Positions 1 to 9,055 of a stretch of DNA of 64,000 bases are shown piece by piece (the first letter of the stretch is position 1; every line of letters starts with the position of its first letter). Below the pieces are notes generated by a model. The model did no database searches. It was not told where the DNA came from and saw only the letters and a program-made list of their open reading frames with translations. Made by a program: the position numbers and the translations under genes. This DNA comes from Paraburkholderia guartelaensis (GTDB taxonomy: Bacteria > Pseudomonadota > Gammaproteobacteria > Burkholderiales > Burkholderiaceae): assembly GCF_004353905.1 (NCBI RefSeq), contig NZ_SMOD01000005.1, positions 248,001-312,000 on the forward strand. The letters run 5' to 3'.

Positions 1-1
1 C

Positions 2-922
2 CAGACGACGGTCGGCGGCTTCGTGGCGTTCGTCACCTCGATGCTGCTCGTGATTTCGCCGCTCAAGCACCTGATCGACGTGAATCAGCCGCTGCAGCGC
101 GGCATGACCGCAGCCGAGCTGATCTTCGGGCTGATCGATGAACCGCCCGAGCCGGCGGGCGGCGGCTTGCCGCTCGAACGCGCGCGCGGCGAAGTGGAGT
201 TCCGCGATGTGTCGTTCGCCTATGGCGCGAGCCACCGTGTGACGCTCGACCATGTGTCGTTCCGCATCAACCCGGGCGAAATGGTGGCGCTCGCCGGTCC
301 GTCCGGCAGCGGCAAGACCACGCTCGTGAATCTGTTGCCGCGCTTTTTCGATCCGAGCGGCGGCCAGGTGATGGTCGACGGCGTATCGATCGCCGATTAC
401 GACGTGCATGCGCTGCGCAACCAGATCGCGATGGTGAGCCAGGACGTGGTGCTGTTCAACGACACGGTCGCGAACAACGTCGCCTATGGCCAGACCGCCG
501 ACCGCGAGCGCGTGGAGCGCGCGCTGCGCGCCGCGAACCTGTGGGAGACGATCTCGGCGCTGCCTGAAGGCATGGAGACGCTGATCGGCGACAACGGCAT
601 GAAGTTCTCGGGTGGCCAGCGCCAGCGCCTGGCGATCGCCCGTGCGATCTACAAGGATGCGCCGATCCTGATTCTCGACGAAGCGACGTCGGCACTCGAT
701 TCGGAGTCGGAGCGCCACGTGCAGGCGGCGCTGGAAACGCTGATGCGCGGACGCACGACGCTCGTGATCGCGCACCGCTTGTCGACGATCGAGCGCGCGA
801 ACCGCATCCTCGTCATGGATGGCGGCCATATCGTCGAATCGGGCACGCACCAGGAACTGCTCGAGCGGGGCGGCATGTACGCGCACCTGCACAAGATCCA
901 GTATCAGCAGAGCGCGGCCTGA
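2..922 (+). CDS. msbA: Lipid A export ATP-binding/permease MsbA (C-terminal part, 5' truncated by window)
   Basis: About 306 C-terminal residues of an inner-membrane ABC exporter half-transporter that flips lipid A-core. The frame is open to the left window edge, so the start lies outside; the GTG at 23 is an internal Val codon. Visible are the end of the last membrane segment, the Walker A motif GPSGSGKT (near nt 296-320), the ABC signature FSGGQRQR, Walker [13 protein letters not shown] and the H-loop IAHRLSTI, so the ATPase domain is complete. The following genes are glycosyltransferases, which fits an LPS context. An MsbA-like exporter of another lipid cannot be excluded from the C-terminal half alone. 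Confidence 0.9.
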   Translation, partial: QTTVGGFVAFVTSMLLVISPLKHLIDVNQPLQRGMTAAELIFGLIDEPPEPAGGGLPLERARGEVEFRDVSFAYGASHRVTLDHVSFRINPGEMVALAGPSGSGKTTLVNLLPRFFDPSGGQVMVDGVSIADYDVHALRNQIAMVSQDVVLFNDTVANNVAYGQTADRERVERALRAANLWETISALPEGMETLIGDNGMKFSGGQRQRLAIARAIYKDAPILILDEATSALDSESERHVQAALETLMRGRTTLVIAHRLSTIERANRILVMDGGHIVESGTHQELLERGGMYAHLHKIQYQQSAA

Positions 923-937
923 CCCTTCTGCGCGATG

Positions 938-994
938 ACGCGGCGCGTGAGTTCGAGCGCGCCGCGCGCATGCAGGCGCGCCGACGCGCCGCGT
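938..994. repeat. 11-bp perfect inverted repeat between convergent genes
   Basis: Arms ACGCGGCGCGT (938-948) and ACGCGCCGCGT (984-994) are exact reverse complements around a 35-nt loop. The element sits between the 3' ends of msbA and the minus-strand glycosyltransferase. It has no T-run on either side, so a Rho-independent terminator is not shown; a transcript-end barrier is a guess. Confidence 0.45.
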
Positions 995-1021
995 GGGCCT
1001 AAGCCGCTACATTTGGCGATA

Positions 1022-2182
1022 TCAGGCGGCGGCGGGCGCTGCCTCGGGTGCGCGAGCCGCGAGTTGGCGCAGCACCGCGCCCACGAGTTGCGCAGGCGGG
1101 ATGGTGTCCACGTTGCCGGTGCCCTGCAGGCCGATGGATCGGCAGGCTTCGGTCAAGCGCAGAAACGGCGGCTCCTGATGCCGGAACAGCGAGACGCTGG
1201 GCGTTTGCGTGGTGTGGGCGACGTGCATCAGTCCGCCGTCCGCGCCCACGAACAGTTCGGCGTGCGCAACGATCTCGCGCGCCTGAAGGAACGCGAGCTT
1301 GCCGGTCAGGGAGCGAATGCGCACGTTGGCGGGTGCGCTCGCGCACAACTGCTCCGCGATTTGCGTGCCGTTGTCCGAGCCGAGTACGACGATTTCCTTC
1401 GCGGCGCCCGCGTTGTCGTACTTGCTCAACAATTCGATGACTTCGGACCAGCGGTTGTAGGTACGATCGGGGTCCACGCCGCCCGCCGCGATCGCGATGA
1501 ACGGGCGCGCAGGCAAGAGGCCGCGCACCGACTCGCGTGTCGCCGGCTTGCTGGCAAGATAGGGCTTGCTGATCGCGGCGAGCGTGTCGGCGTCGTGGCC
1601 GAGCGAGAACACGTCGTTGACGCTCGCGAAGCTGAAGCAGGTCTGGTTGCGGTCGGGACCGTTGAAGTAGCGGAAGAGGCCCGCGTACGGCAGGTTCGCG
1701 AAGTAGCGGGTCTTGATGCGAATCGAGGGCAGGTTGTACTCGGAGAGCAGGATTGCGTCGTAGCGGCTCGCATCGACCTCTTCCGGGGCGCCGTAGACCT
1801 TGCCGAACACGTCGTCTTCGTTGAAAAGCGGCACCAGCGACGGCAGCGCGAGCAGATCGACGCGCATGCCGAGGCCCTTGAGCAGCGCGCGGCCGGCCAT
1901 GTCCATCGTCGCGTCGCCGAAGTTGCGTTTGGCGTAGACCCAGAGGATGCGCTGCGATGTGTCCAGATGCGCCTGTTCGAGGCGCATCTGGCGGTGCGCC
2001 CTCAGAAGAAACTGCTTGTGCAGGTATTTCTTCGCGATCTTGATGCGGCTGGTGCTGCGAAGAAACGGCTCCGGCTCGTAAGGCACGCCCTGGTAGGGGA
2101 TCATGCAGGACCGCGAAACGGCGCGATCGAGCCAGCTTGCTGGCGAAACCCACGAAGTGTTCGAGTTGGTCTGCTGAAACAC
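1022..2182 (-). CDS. Glycosyltransferase family 9 (heptosyltransferase-like)
   Basis: 386 residues from a GTG at 2182; an ATG at 2104 (360 residues) is an alternative start, and neither has a convincing ribosome site. The C-terminal half shows the GT9/heptosyltransferase pattern: a nucleotide-sugar-binding stretch with GADGGLMHVAH, the family's conserved D-G/S-G-x-x-H-x-A type motif, preceded by a beta-strand VVLGSDNG. The role is inferred to be transfer of a sugar (heptose or similar) in LPS core or a related glycan at the inner face of the inner membrane. It lies next to msbA (convergent) and opposite a GT2 gene. Acceptor and donor are unknown, and it is not a clear WaaC or WaaF. Confidence 0.75.
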   Translation of the reverse strand: MFQQTNSNTSWVSPASWLDRAVSRSCMIPYQGVPYEPEPFLRSTSRIKIAKKYLHKQFLLRAHRQMRLEQAHLDTSQRILWVYAKRNFGDATMDMAGRALLKGLGMRVDLLALPSLVPLFNEDDVFGKVYGAPEEVDASRYDAILLSEYNLPSIRIKTRYFANLPYAGLFRYFNGPDRNQTCFSFASVNDVFSLGHDADTLAAISKPYLASKPATRESVRGLLPARPFIAIAAGGVDPDRTYNRWSEVIELLSKYDNAGAAKEIVVLGSDNGTQIAEQLCASAPANVRIRSLTGKLAFLQAREIVAHAELFVGADGGLMHVAHTTQTPSVSLFRHQEPPFLRLTEACRSIGLQGTGNVDTIPPAQLVGAVLRQLAARAPEAAPAAA

Positions 2183-2482
2183 GAGTCTACTTGCTCTTCA
2201 AGATAACCTCTTATTATCACACGATAATGGCTCGCGCGCTTCACGAAGAATCAGGGACGGCTGCATTGGCGGGCACTGCAGGGTACGAACTTCCGCGGCG
2301 AGTTCGGGTAAGAAGAATGTATGCGTACAATATCGCGTTTCTCGTCATGCTTCGCACCCAAAAAGCCGCGTAGTCAGGACGTTATGAAAGAACCCGTTTT
2401 TCTACGCGTCCGTGCTGACCGCCTTCGAAGCGATCACGGAACGCGGGGATGCCAAATCTGACCCTTTCTAGGGCAAACCTTC
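2183..2482. other. AT-richer divergent intergenic region with a 16-bp dyad
   Basis: This 300-nt gap separates the divergently transcribed GT9 and GT2 genes and is visibly richer in A+T than its flanks. It contains the perfect dyad ATTATC-acac-GATAAT at 2213-2228, 31 bp upstream of the GT9 start, which also offers GATAAT-type -10 hexamers on both strands. No supported gene is seen. The GT2 start is preceded by AGGGCAA near 2470. Confidence 0.4.
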
Positions 2483-3409
2483 ATGTTCAGCATTCTGATC
2501 CCGACCTGGAATAACCTGCCGTACCTCAAGCTGTGCGTCGACAGCATCCGGCGCCATTCTTCGTTCGAGCACGAGATTCTCGTCCATGTGAACGACGGCA
2601 GCGACGGCACGCTCGACTGGGTCCGCGAACAGGGCATCCGCCATACGTGGAGCAAGGGGAACGTGGGCGTCTGCCTCGCCGTGAACGACGTGGCGCGCCT
2701 TGCCACGACCGAGTGGATCCTGTTCATGAACGACGACATGTTCTGCACGCCCGGTTGGGATTCGGCCTTCGTCGATGCATTGCGCGAAATCGGCCCGGCG
2801 CCTGCCTATCTCGCCTCGCAGATCATCGAGCCGACCGACACTGGCAACAACCTCGTGACGGTCGCCCACTTCGGCACGGGTCCTGCCGACTTCAATGAGG
2901 CCGGGCTGCTCGAATTCGCCGCGAAGATGAACACTGCGGACCGGAACGGCATCGCGCTGCAGCCGACGCTCGTGAGCCGCGAACTTTGGCTGCGCGTGGG
3001 TGGCTATAGCATCGAGTTCGGGCCAGGCATGAGCAGCGACGACGACTTCCTGATGAAGCTCTGGCTGATCGGCTGCCGCACGTTCCGCTCGGTAGGCGCG
3101 AGCCGTATCTACCATTTCGGCTGCCGTACGACGGGACGCATTCGCCGCAATCGCGGCGGCCGCGAATTCCTCCTGAAGTGGGGCGTGACGCAGCGCGACT
3201 TCAAGTACAACTACATGGCCCGCACGGCCGATGCCGCGCCGGGCACGCTTCCCAACGTGCCGCGGCCCAACTTCGTGAGCCGCCTCAAGCGGGTGATCTA
3301 CGCGTTCGGCCTTTACCCGACTCAGGATCTCGAAGCGTGGGAGCCCGATCTGCCCGCGCAACTCCAGCACACCGCTTCGTTGACTGAAAACGCCACGCCG
3401 CGCCAGTAA
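2483..3409 (+). CDS. Glycosyltransferase family 2
   Basis: 308 residues. The N-terminus has a GT-A fold pattern: FSILIPTWNN, then the aspartate-rich nucleotide-sugar/metal site WILFMNDDMF near residues 84-93. Later regions include MSSDDDFLMKLW, which fits the acceptor/catalytic-base area of GT2 enzymes. No transmembrane segments are visible, so it is a cytoplasmic or membrane-associated transferase, probably for cell-surface polysaccharide or LPS. It is transcribed divergently from the GT9 gene. Donor and acceptor cannot be read from sequence. Confidence 0.8.
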   Translation: MFSILIPTWNNLPYLKLCVDSIRRHSSFEHEILVHVNDGSDGTLDWVREQGIRHTWSKGNVGVCLAVNDVARLATTEWILFMNDDMFCTPGWDSAFVDALREIGPAPAYLASQIIEPTDTGNNLVTVAHFGTGPADFNEAGLLEFAAKMNTADRNGIALQPTLVSRELWLRVGGYSIEFGPGMSSDDDFLMKLWLIGCRTFRSVGASRIYHFGCRTTGRIRRNRGGREFLLKWGVTQRDFKYNYMARTADAAPGTLPNVPRPNFVSRLKRVIYAFGLYPTQDLEAWEPDLPAQLQHTASLTENATPRQ

Positions 3410-3486
3410 TCGCGCCAACGCCGACGGCGCCCTGCGGCGCCGGATCGCGCGCACTTTGCCTCGAATTGGAACAGTGCCTTAGGATT

Positions 3487-3503
3487 CTAGGGGTTAACCC
3501 TAG
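3487..3503. promoter_or_regulatory. Palindrome upstream of the DUF4148 gene
   Basis: CTAGGG-GTTAA-CCCTAG is a perfect inverted repeat, with GGGTTAACCC at its core, centred about 93 bp upstream of the ATG at 3588. It is a plausible operator or upstream promoter element, with no named regulator. Confidence 0.35.
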
Positions 3504-3587
3504 GGATTCGTGAGCATACGATGCGTACATCGGTCGCATGCACACACAGTCGCACGTCGACCGCCAATCCAACTGGAGGTCGTTTCC

Positions 3588-3905
3588 ATGAAGTCCCTGA
3601 TTCAAGCCGTTGCCGTCGCCGCCGTTCTTGCCGCTGCCGCACTTCCCACCGCTTCGTTTGCGCAGTCGCACTCGACCATCACCCGCGCCCAGGTGCGCGC
3701 CGAACTCGTGCAACTTCAGCAGGTGGGCTACCGCGTCGGCGATGGCGACAACGCCCACTATCCCGAAGCCATTCAGGCCGCCCAGGCGAAGGTCGCCGCG
3801 TTGAATGGCGCAAACAGCAGCTACGGCGGCGTGGCGAACGCGTCGCAATCGGGCGGCCGCGCTACGGTTTCGCCTGAAGACTGGAACGCGATGTACTCGC
3901 GCTAA
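3588..3905 (+). CDS. DUF4148 domain-containing secreted protein
   Basis: 105 residues. Start chosen at ATG 3588 behind GGAGG (3575-3579). Residues 1-24 form a Sec signal peptide (MKSLIQ, an Ala/Val-rich core, then ASFA-Q). The mature part carries the DUF4148 pattern TRAQVRAELVQLQQVGY followed by a hydrophilic region with HYPEAIQAAQAKVAA. The family is small, periplasmic, often multicopy in Burkholderiales and without known biochemical function. It appears monocistronic. Confidence 0.85.
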   Translation: MKSLIQAVAVAAVLAAAALPTASFAQSHSTITRAQVRAELVQLQQVGYRVGDGDNAHYPEAIQAAQAKVAALNGANSSYGGVANASQSGGRATVSPEDWNAMYSR

Positions 3906-3956
3906 GCCGTCGCGGCGCGCACTGTTTGTGAAGTGCGCGAAGTGGAAGGGGAGACG

Positions 3957-5057
3957 TCAGACGGCGCGAGGCGCTTCGGCTTCGCTGCCCGCAGGTTCTG
4001 CGGCGTACGACGTTTCCTCCAACTGCGCGAGCAGCGCGCGGGCTTGCACGAGCGTGTCGCCCTTCATCGGCTGAAACGCGAAGTGCAGCGATTTTTCGAG
4101 CTTCGCGAAGTTGCGCCGCGTGCTGCGCGTGTAGGCGGGATCGTAGTGCTGCGCGACGAGCGCCTCGTAAAGCGCCGCTCTCCGATCTTCGTCGAGCAGC
4201 TTGCACCACGATTCGATACGCTCGCGCCCGTGCAGCGGCGTGAGCTTGTTCAGCTGCTCGCGGAAATAGGTACGTTCATCAAACAAATGCCCGTACTCCT
4301 CGAGCAGCAAGTCGATGCGTTCTTTACGCGCGACATCGAGTACGACACAAGGCGCGGCATGCAGACGTTCGACGAGCGCGGGTGGCAGCGTGATGACGCC
4401 GATGCGCCGGCTCTCGGCCTCGACAAACACGGGGCGCGCGGCGTCGAAACCGCGCAGCGTCTGCACGAGCGCCGTATCGAACGACTTCTGCGACGGTTGC
4501 GCCCGCTCGGGCAGCGCGCCCAGCAACGAACCGCGATGCGCAGCGAGCCCTTCGAGATCGAGCATCTGCGCGTTCGCTTGTCCCAGCGCCTTCAACAGGC
4601 GTGTCTTGCCGCTGCCGGTCGGCCCGGCCACCACGATATAGCGAAATCCTTCAGGCAGCGTGCCAAGCGCTTCCACGACCGTATGCCGGTACGCCTTGTA
4701 TCCGCCGTCAAGTTGACGCGCGCGCCAGCCGATCATGTTGAACCACGCCGTCATCGAGCCGGAACGCTTGCCGCCGCGCCAGCAGTAGATAAGCGGGCGC
4801 CAGTTGCGTGGACGGTCGGCGAACAGCGTGTCGAGATGCATGGCGATATTGCGCGCCACCATGGCCGCGCCCACGCGCGTCGCCTCGAAGGGCGACTCCT
4901 TGTACATGGTCCCGACGATCACGCGCTCTTCGTTGCTGAGCACGGGCGCGTTGATCGCGCCGGGTACGTGGTCCTCGGCATATTCGAGCGGCGTTCGTAC
5001 GTCGACGATCTCGTCGAATTCGCCGATCTGTTCAATGGTGACGCGCTGGTGATTCAA
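3957..5057 (-). CDS. mnmH: tRNA 2-selenouridine synthase
   Basis: 366 residues, full length for MnmH/SelU/YbbB. An N-terminal rhodanese domain holds the catalytic cysteine (C92 in YCWRGGKRSG), and a C-terminal P-loop domain has Walker A GPTGSGKT at about 145-152. The family replaces sulfur by selenium in 2-thiouridine at the wobble position of tRNAs for Lys, Glu and Gln, through a geranylated intermediate, using selenophosphate. It starts 36 nt after rng ends and is the last gene of the minus-strand RNA-maturation run. selD is not in the window. Confidence 0.93.
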   Translation of the reverse strand: MNHQRVTIEQIGEFDEIVDVRTPLEYAEDHVPGAINAPVLSNEERVIVGTMYKESPFEATRVGAAMVARNIAMHLDTLFADRPRNWRPLIYCWRGGKRSGSMTAWFNMIGWRARQLDGGYKAYRHTVVEALGTLPEGFRYIVVAGPTGSGKTRLLKALGQANAQMLDLEGLAAHRGSLLGALPERAQPSQKSFDTALVQTLRGFDAARPVFVEAESRRIGVITLPPALVERLHAAPCVVLDVARKERIDLLLEEYGHLFDERTYFREQLNKLTPLHGRERIESWCKLLDEDRRAALYEALVAQHYDPAYTRSTRRNFAKLEKSLHFAFQPMKGDTLVQARALLAQLEETSYAAEPAGSEAEAPRAV

Positions 5058-5093
5058 CTGCGATGCTCCGGTGATGCCTGCACACGCGTCGCG

Positions 5094-6563
5094 CTACATG
5101 AGCACGATGTCGTACTGTTCCTGACTCAAATTCGATTCCACCTGCAACGAAACCGGCTTGCCGATGAAGTCGATCAACATGGCGAGATGCTGCGACTCTT
5201 CCTCGAGAAAGAGGTCGATGACCTGCTGTGAAGCGACCACGCGAAACTCGCGCGGATTGAACTGCCGCGACTCGCGCAGAATTTCACGCAGCACGTCGTA
5301 GCAAACGGTGCGTGCGGTCTTCACCTGGCCTTTGCCGAGACAAGTCGGGCAAGGCTCGCACAGCACGTGCGCAAGCGATTCGCGCGTGCGCTTGCGCGTC
5401 ATCTCCACAAGGCCCAACTGCGAGAAGCCGTTCACGGTCACACGCGTGCGGTCGCGCGAAAGCGCCTTCTTCAGCTCGCCGAGCACCTGGTCGCGATGCT
5501 CGACGTTCTCCATGTCGATGAAGTCGATGATGATCACGCCGCCCAGATTGCGCAGACGCAATTGCCGCGCGATCGTATGCGCCGCTTCGAGATTCGTCTT
5601 GAAGATCGTGTCGTCGAAGTTGCGCGCGCCGACGTAGCCGCCCGTGTTCACGTCGATGGTCGTCATCGCCTCGGTCTGGTCGATCACGAGGTAGCCGCCC
5701 GACTTGAGGTCCACCCGGCGCGAGAGCGCGCGCTGGATCTCGGCCTCGATGTTGTAGAGATCGAAGAGCGGCCGCTCGCCCGAATAGTGATGCAGCTTCG
5801 GCAGCACGGCGGGCGTGAATTCGGTCGCGAACTCGGTAAGCTTCTGGAACGTTTCGCGCGAATCGACCTGAATACGCGAGGTCTCGTCGTTCACGAAGTC
5901 GCGCAGCACGCGCTGCGAGAGATTCAGGTCTTGATAAAGCAGGCTCGTGGCGGGCACGCGCTGCGCCTGAGCGAGTATCGTCGCCCACGTTTTGCGCAGA
6001 TACGCGACGTCCGCCGCAAGCTCTTCGCTCGTGGCGTCTTCGGCGATCGTGCGCACGATATAGCCGCCTTTTTCGTCGGCGGGCAGCACGGCCGTGAGGC
6101 GCGCGCGCACCGCTTCGCGCTCGGCCTCGCTCTCGATCTTCTGCGAGATGCCGATGTGCGGTTCCTGCGGCAAATAGACCAGCGTGCGCCCCGCAATGCT
6201 CACCTGCGTGGAAAGGCGCGCGCCCTTCGTGCCGATCGGATCCTTCACGACCTGCACCATGAGCGTTTGCCCTTCGAACACGGTCTTTTCGATGGGCTGA
6301 TGATGCACGGGCGCATGCGCTTCGCCGGCGATGCGCGGATGCCAGATATCGGCCACATGAAGGAACGCGGCGCGCTCGAGTCCGATGTCGATGAACGCGG
6401 ACTGCATGCCCGGCAGCACGCGCACGACCTTGCCGAGATAGACGTTGCCGACGCGCCCGCGCGACAGCGTGCGCTCGACGTGAAGCTCCTGTACTGCGCC
6501 TTGCTGGACCAATGCGACGCGCGTCTCCTGGGGCGTGACGTTGATCAGGATTTCTTCGTTCAT
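5094..6563 (-). CDS. rng: Ribonuclease G
   Basis: 489 residues from ATG 6563 (MNEEILINVTPQETRVALV). It has an N-terminal S1 RNA-binding region (GNVYLGKVVRVLPGMQSAFI), an RNase E/G catalytic core with DFIDMEN, and the zinc-link motif CEPCPTCLGKG. The enzyme is a 5'-end-dependent endoribonuclease that matures the 5' end of 16S rRNA and degrades mRNAs. It lacks the long RNase E scaffold tail, which supports RNase G over RNase E. The gene begins 8 nt after maf ends, so they are probably cotranscribed. Confidence 0.93.
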   Translation of the reverse strand: MNEEILINVTPQETRVALVQQGAVQELHVERTLSRGRVGNVYLGKVVRVLPGMQSAFIDIGLERAAFLHVADIWHPRIAGEAHAPVHHQPIEKTVFEGQTLMVQVVKDPIGTKGARLSTQVSIAGRTLVYLPQEPHIGISQKIESEAEREAVRARLTAVLPADEKGGYIVRTIAEDATSEELAADVAYLRKTWATILAQAQRVPATSLLYQDLNLSQRVLRDFVNDETSRIQVDSRETFQKLTEFATEFTPAVLPKLHHYSGERPLFDLYNIEAEIQRALSRRVDLKSGGYLVIDQTEAMTTIDVNTGGYVGARNFDDTIFKTNLEAAHTIARQLRLRNLGGVIIIDFIDMENVEHRDQVLGELKKALSRDRTRVTVNGFSQLGLVEMTRKRTRESLAHVLCEPCPTCLGKGQVKTARTVCYDVLREILRESRQFNPREFRVVASQQVIDLFLEEESQHLAMLIDFIGKPVSLQVESNLSQEQYDIVLM

Positions 6564-6571
6564 GATTTGTT

Positions 6572-7195
6572 CTAGAAGTCGATGCCCGCGGCGCGCAGGA
6601 GGGCGGCCGTTTCGAATAGTGGCAAACCCATGATACCCGAATAGGACCCGTCGATTCGCTCGACGAATTCCGCCGCGCGGCCCTGTATGCCGTATGCGCC
6701 GGCCTTGCCGAACGGCTCGCCGCTCGCCACGTAGCGCGCGATCGCAGCGGGCATCGCTGGGGCAAAACGCACGTGCGAACGCGAGACCGCGACGGGCAGG
6801 CACACCCCTTCGGCGTTGACTACGGCCACCGCCGTGAGCACTTCGTGCTCGCGTCCGGCGAGGCGCTCGAGCATCGCATAGGCTTCGGCTGCATCGTGCG
6901 GCTTGCCGAGAATATGGCCGTCGATGGAGACCGTGGTGTCGGCGGTGAGAATCGGCGCGTGCTTGTGCGAGCCTGCGACAAGACGCGCGCGGGCGGCGTC
7001 GGCCTTCGCGGCGCACACGCGCTCGACATAGACAGCGGCTTGCTCGCCGGGCAGCACGGTTTCGAGCGCTTCGGCGTCTTCGTCAGGGCGCGGCAGCAGC
7101 AGCTCGAAGCGCACGCCGAGCTGTTGCAGCAGCTCCTGGCGCCGCGGGCTTTGCGAGGCGAGATAGACGAACGGATAGGGCGCGTTGGTGGGCAT
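6572..7195 (-). CDS. maf: Maf family nucleoside triphosphate pyrophosphatase (YhdE-type)
   Basis: 207 residues. The N-terminal substrate loop [11 protein letters not shown] and the conserved [10 protein letters not shown] segment are present, with the YhdE-type [19 protein letters not shown] region. Members hydrolyse dTTP/UTP and modified pyrimidine triphosphates to monophosphates, limiting misincorporation, and have been linked to septum control. It sits between rlmH and rng, with 8 nt to rng. The YhdE assignment rather than YceF rests on motif resemblance. Confidence 0.88.
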   Translation of the reverse strand: MPTNAPYPFVYLASQSPRRQELLQQLGVRFELLLPRPDEDAEALETVLPGEQAAVYVERVCAAKADAARARLVAGSHKHAPILTADTTVSIDGHILGKPHDAAEAYAMLERLAGREHEVLTAVAVVNAEGVCLPVAVSRSHVRFAPAMPAAIARYVASGEPFGKAGAYGIQGRAAEFVERIDGSYSGIMGLPLFETAALLRAAGIDF

Positions 7196-7330
7196 CGGAG
7201 CGTCTTTGTCGTTACGGACTTCGGGTTGACGTGCGCGCCTGCCATTTCGGGCGCAAGCGGGGCTCGAGTGGGGCGCAAGCTGCGCGCAGGCGCACGACGA
7301 AAAGCGGCGCGAGCGCGCTCTATCCCTGCA

Positions 7331-7801
7331 TCACACGCGATGATAGGGGTGATTCTGCGTGATGGTCCACGCGCGGTAAAGCTGCTCGGCAAGCAGCACG
7401 CGCACCATCGCGTGCGGCAGCGTGAGGGAGGACAGGCGCAAGAGCGTGTCGGCGCGCGACTTGAGTTCGGGGTCGAGGCCGTCCGCGCCGCCGATCAGGA
7501 ACGCCACGTCGCGGCCGTCCTGCTGCCAGAGCGGCAGCGCACGGGCGAGCTGCATCGTGGTCCAGTCCTTGCCGCGTTCGTCGAGCGCGACGATGCGCGC
7601 ATTCTTCGGCAGCGCGGCCTCGATACGCGTGCGCTCGGCCGCCATGACGCTCTCGGCGGAGCGGCCTGACGAGCGCTGCTCGGGCTTCACCTCGCGCAGT
7701 TCGATGCGCAGCTCCGGCGGCATGCGCTTCGTATATTCCTCGAAGCCCTCTGCGATCCAGTCCGGCATCTTGTGGCCGACGGCGACGATATGCAGTTTCA
7801 T
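7331..7801 (-). CDS. rlmH: 23S rRNA (pseudouridine1915-N3)-methyltransferase
   Basis: 156 residues, the typical RlmH length. The SPOUT-class SAM-binding knot is visible as [11 protein letters not shown] and [17 protein letters not shown] sequence, with the C-terminal NHPYHR. It methylates pseudouridine 1915 in helix 69 of 23S rRNA on assembled 70S ribosomes. It lies 36 nt downstream of rsfS, a conserved pair of ribosome-associated genes. Confidence 0.95.
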   Translation of the reverse strand: MKLHIVAVGHKMPDWIAEGFEEYTKRMPPELRIELREVKPEQRSSGRSAESVMAAERTRIEAALPKNARIVALDERGKDWTTMQLARALPLWQQDGRDVAFLIGGADGLDPELKSRADTLLRLSSLTLPHAMVRVLLAEQLYRAWTITQNHPYHRV

Positions 7802-7837
7802 CGTGCGGGACGATTGTCGTTCGCGAGCGCGCTGCGC

Positions 7838-8305
7838 TTACTTCGCGGTTTTACGCGCGGCGCTTTTGCGCGCGGGCTTCTTCACGGCCGGCGCGGCTTC
7901 TTCGTCTTCGTCCTCGTCGTCGATCGGTTCGCTCGGGCGCGCGCCCACGAAGCCCGTATTGGCCGCGAGTTTCACGCGCACCGGCTTGTCGCCCCAGATT
8001 TCCTCGAGGTTGTAGTACTGGCGCAGCGCGGGCTGGAGGATGTGGACGACTGCGTCGCCGCAATCCACGAGCACCCATTCGCCGATGTCCTCGCCTTCCG
8101 TGCTCACGATGTCGCCGCCGGCTTCCTTGACCTTTTCGCGCACGCTGTTGGCGAGTGCCTTGGTCTGGCGGTTCGAGGTGCCGCTCGCAACGACCACGCG
8201 GTCGAACAGCTCGGTCAGATGGCTCGTGTTGAAGACGCGGATGTCTTGTGCCTTGACGTCTTCGAGACCGTCGACGATGGCGCGTTGAAGTTTGCGGATG
8301 TCCAT
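7838..8305 (-). CDS. rsfS: Ribosomal silencing factor RsfS
   Basis: 155 residues from ATG 8305 (MDIRKLQRAIVDGLEDVKAQDI); in-frame codons upstream lie inside nadD and are not used. The RsfS/Iojap core is present (VVASGTSNRQTKALANSV, then GEWVLVDCGDAVVHI). The C-terminal tail after about residue 120 is acidic, then Lys/Ala-rich. RsfS binds ribosomal protein uL14 and blocks subunit joining in starvation. The start codon lies 2 nt beyond the nadD stop, so translation is probably coupled. Confidence 0.93.
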   Translation of the reverse strand: MDIRKLQRAIVDGLEDVKAQDIRVFNTSHLTELFDRVVVASGTSNRQTKALANSVREKVKEAGGDIVSTEGEDIGEWVLVDCGDAVVHILQPALRQYYNLEEIWGDKPVRVKLAANTGFVGARPSEPIDDEDEDEEAAPAVKKPARKSAARKTAK

Positions 8306-8307
8306 AG

Positions 8308-9051
8308 TTACCCGTGATGCAGATAGAGATGATGTTGAAGGATATAGTCCCACACGGCCGCGGGAAGCTTGTCGGCGGCGGTGCCGCGACGTTGCCCGCT
8401 TGCCACGCAGGCCGGCAGGTCGCGCCGGATTTCGGTCGCCGAAACGTCGAGCGCGAGCGTTTCGTCGACCAGCAAGTGGCCGTACGGCGTGGTCGCAAGC
8501 GCGGCGGCGCTTGCGCGGCGGGCAGCGGCTTCGCGCGCGACTTCGGGCGGCAGCGCCGCGAAGTCGTCGTCAAAGCCGAAGCCGGGGCGGCTCGCCACGG
8601 CCAGATGCGCGAGCGAAAAAAGCTCGCGCCATTCGTGCCACGAATCGAGGTGCAGCAGTTGATCGGCGCCCATTAACAGCGTGAGCGCCGCTTGCGCGTT
8701 AGTCTCGCGGCCGTCGACGTCGCGCCGCGCGCGCCAGCGGCGCAGCGTTTCGACCGTGTAGGTCGGGCCGTTGTGCTCGATTTCGTCGGCATCCACCGTC
8801 ACCGTCACACCCGGCAGCGCGAGCGAGGCAGCGGCGGCACGCGTCATGGCGAGCCGATGCTGCGCCGCGGTCACGCCCGGCTTTTGCCACGGTTGTCCGG
8901 CGGGCAGCAGGATCAGCTCGTTCAGGCCCAGCACGCGCGCAAAATGGCGCGCGAGCGCAAGGTGGCCCTCGTGGATCGGATCGAACGTGCCGCCTAGCAG
9001 CCCGACGCGCCGTTCGAGCGCGTTGGGCGGGACGGTGAAAGCGTGCGTCAC
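8308..9051 (-). CDS. nadD: Nicotinate-nucleotide adenylyltransferase
   Basis: 247 residues. Start taken as GTG 9051, which is 4 nt after the hemF stop and gives a normal-length protein; the open frame continues upstream only inside hemF. The nucleotidyltransferase motif [12 protein letters not shown] is near residues 16-27, and the C-terminal ISATxIR-type motif appears as [10 protein letters not shown]. It converts nicotinate mononucleotide and ATP to deamido-NAD in NAD biosynthesis. It is part of a hemF-nadD-rsfS-rlmH run. Confidence 0.92.
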   Translation of the reverse strand: MTHAFTVPPNALERRVGLLGGTFDPIHEGHLALARHFARVLGLNELILLPAGQPWQKPGVTAAQHRLAMTRAAAASLALPGVTVTVDADEIEHNGPTYTVETLRRWRARRDVDGRETNAQAALTLLMGADQLLHLDSWHEWRELFSLAHLAVASRPGFGFDDDFAALPPEVAREAAARRASAAALATTPYGHLLVDETLALDVSATEIRRDLPACVASGQRRGTAADKLPAAVWDYILQHHLYLHHG

Positions 9052-9055
9052 GGCG

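Noticed and set aside
2137..2373. A 78-codon plus-strand frame in the glycosyltransferase gap
   Set aside because: It overlaps the GT9 5' end, lacks a ribosome site and has no recognisable features.
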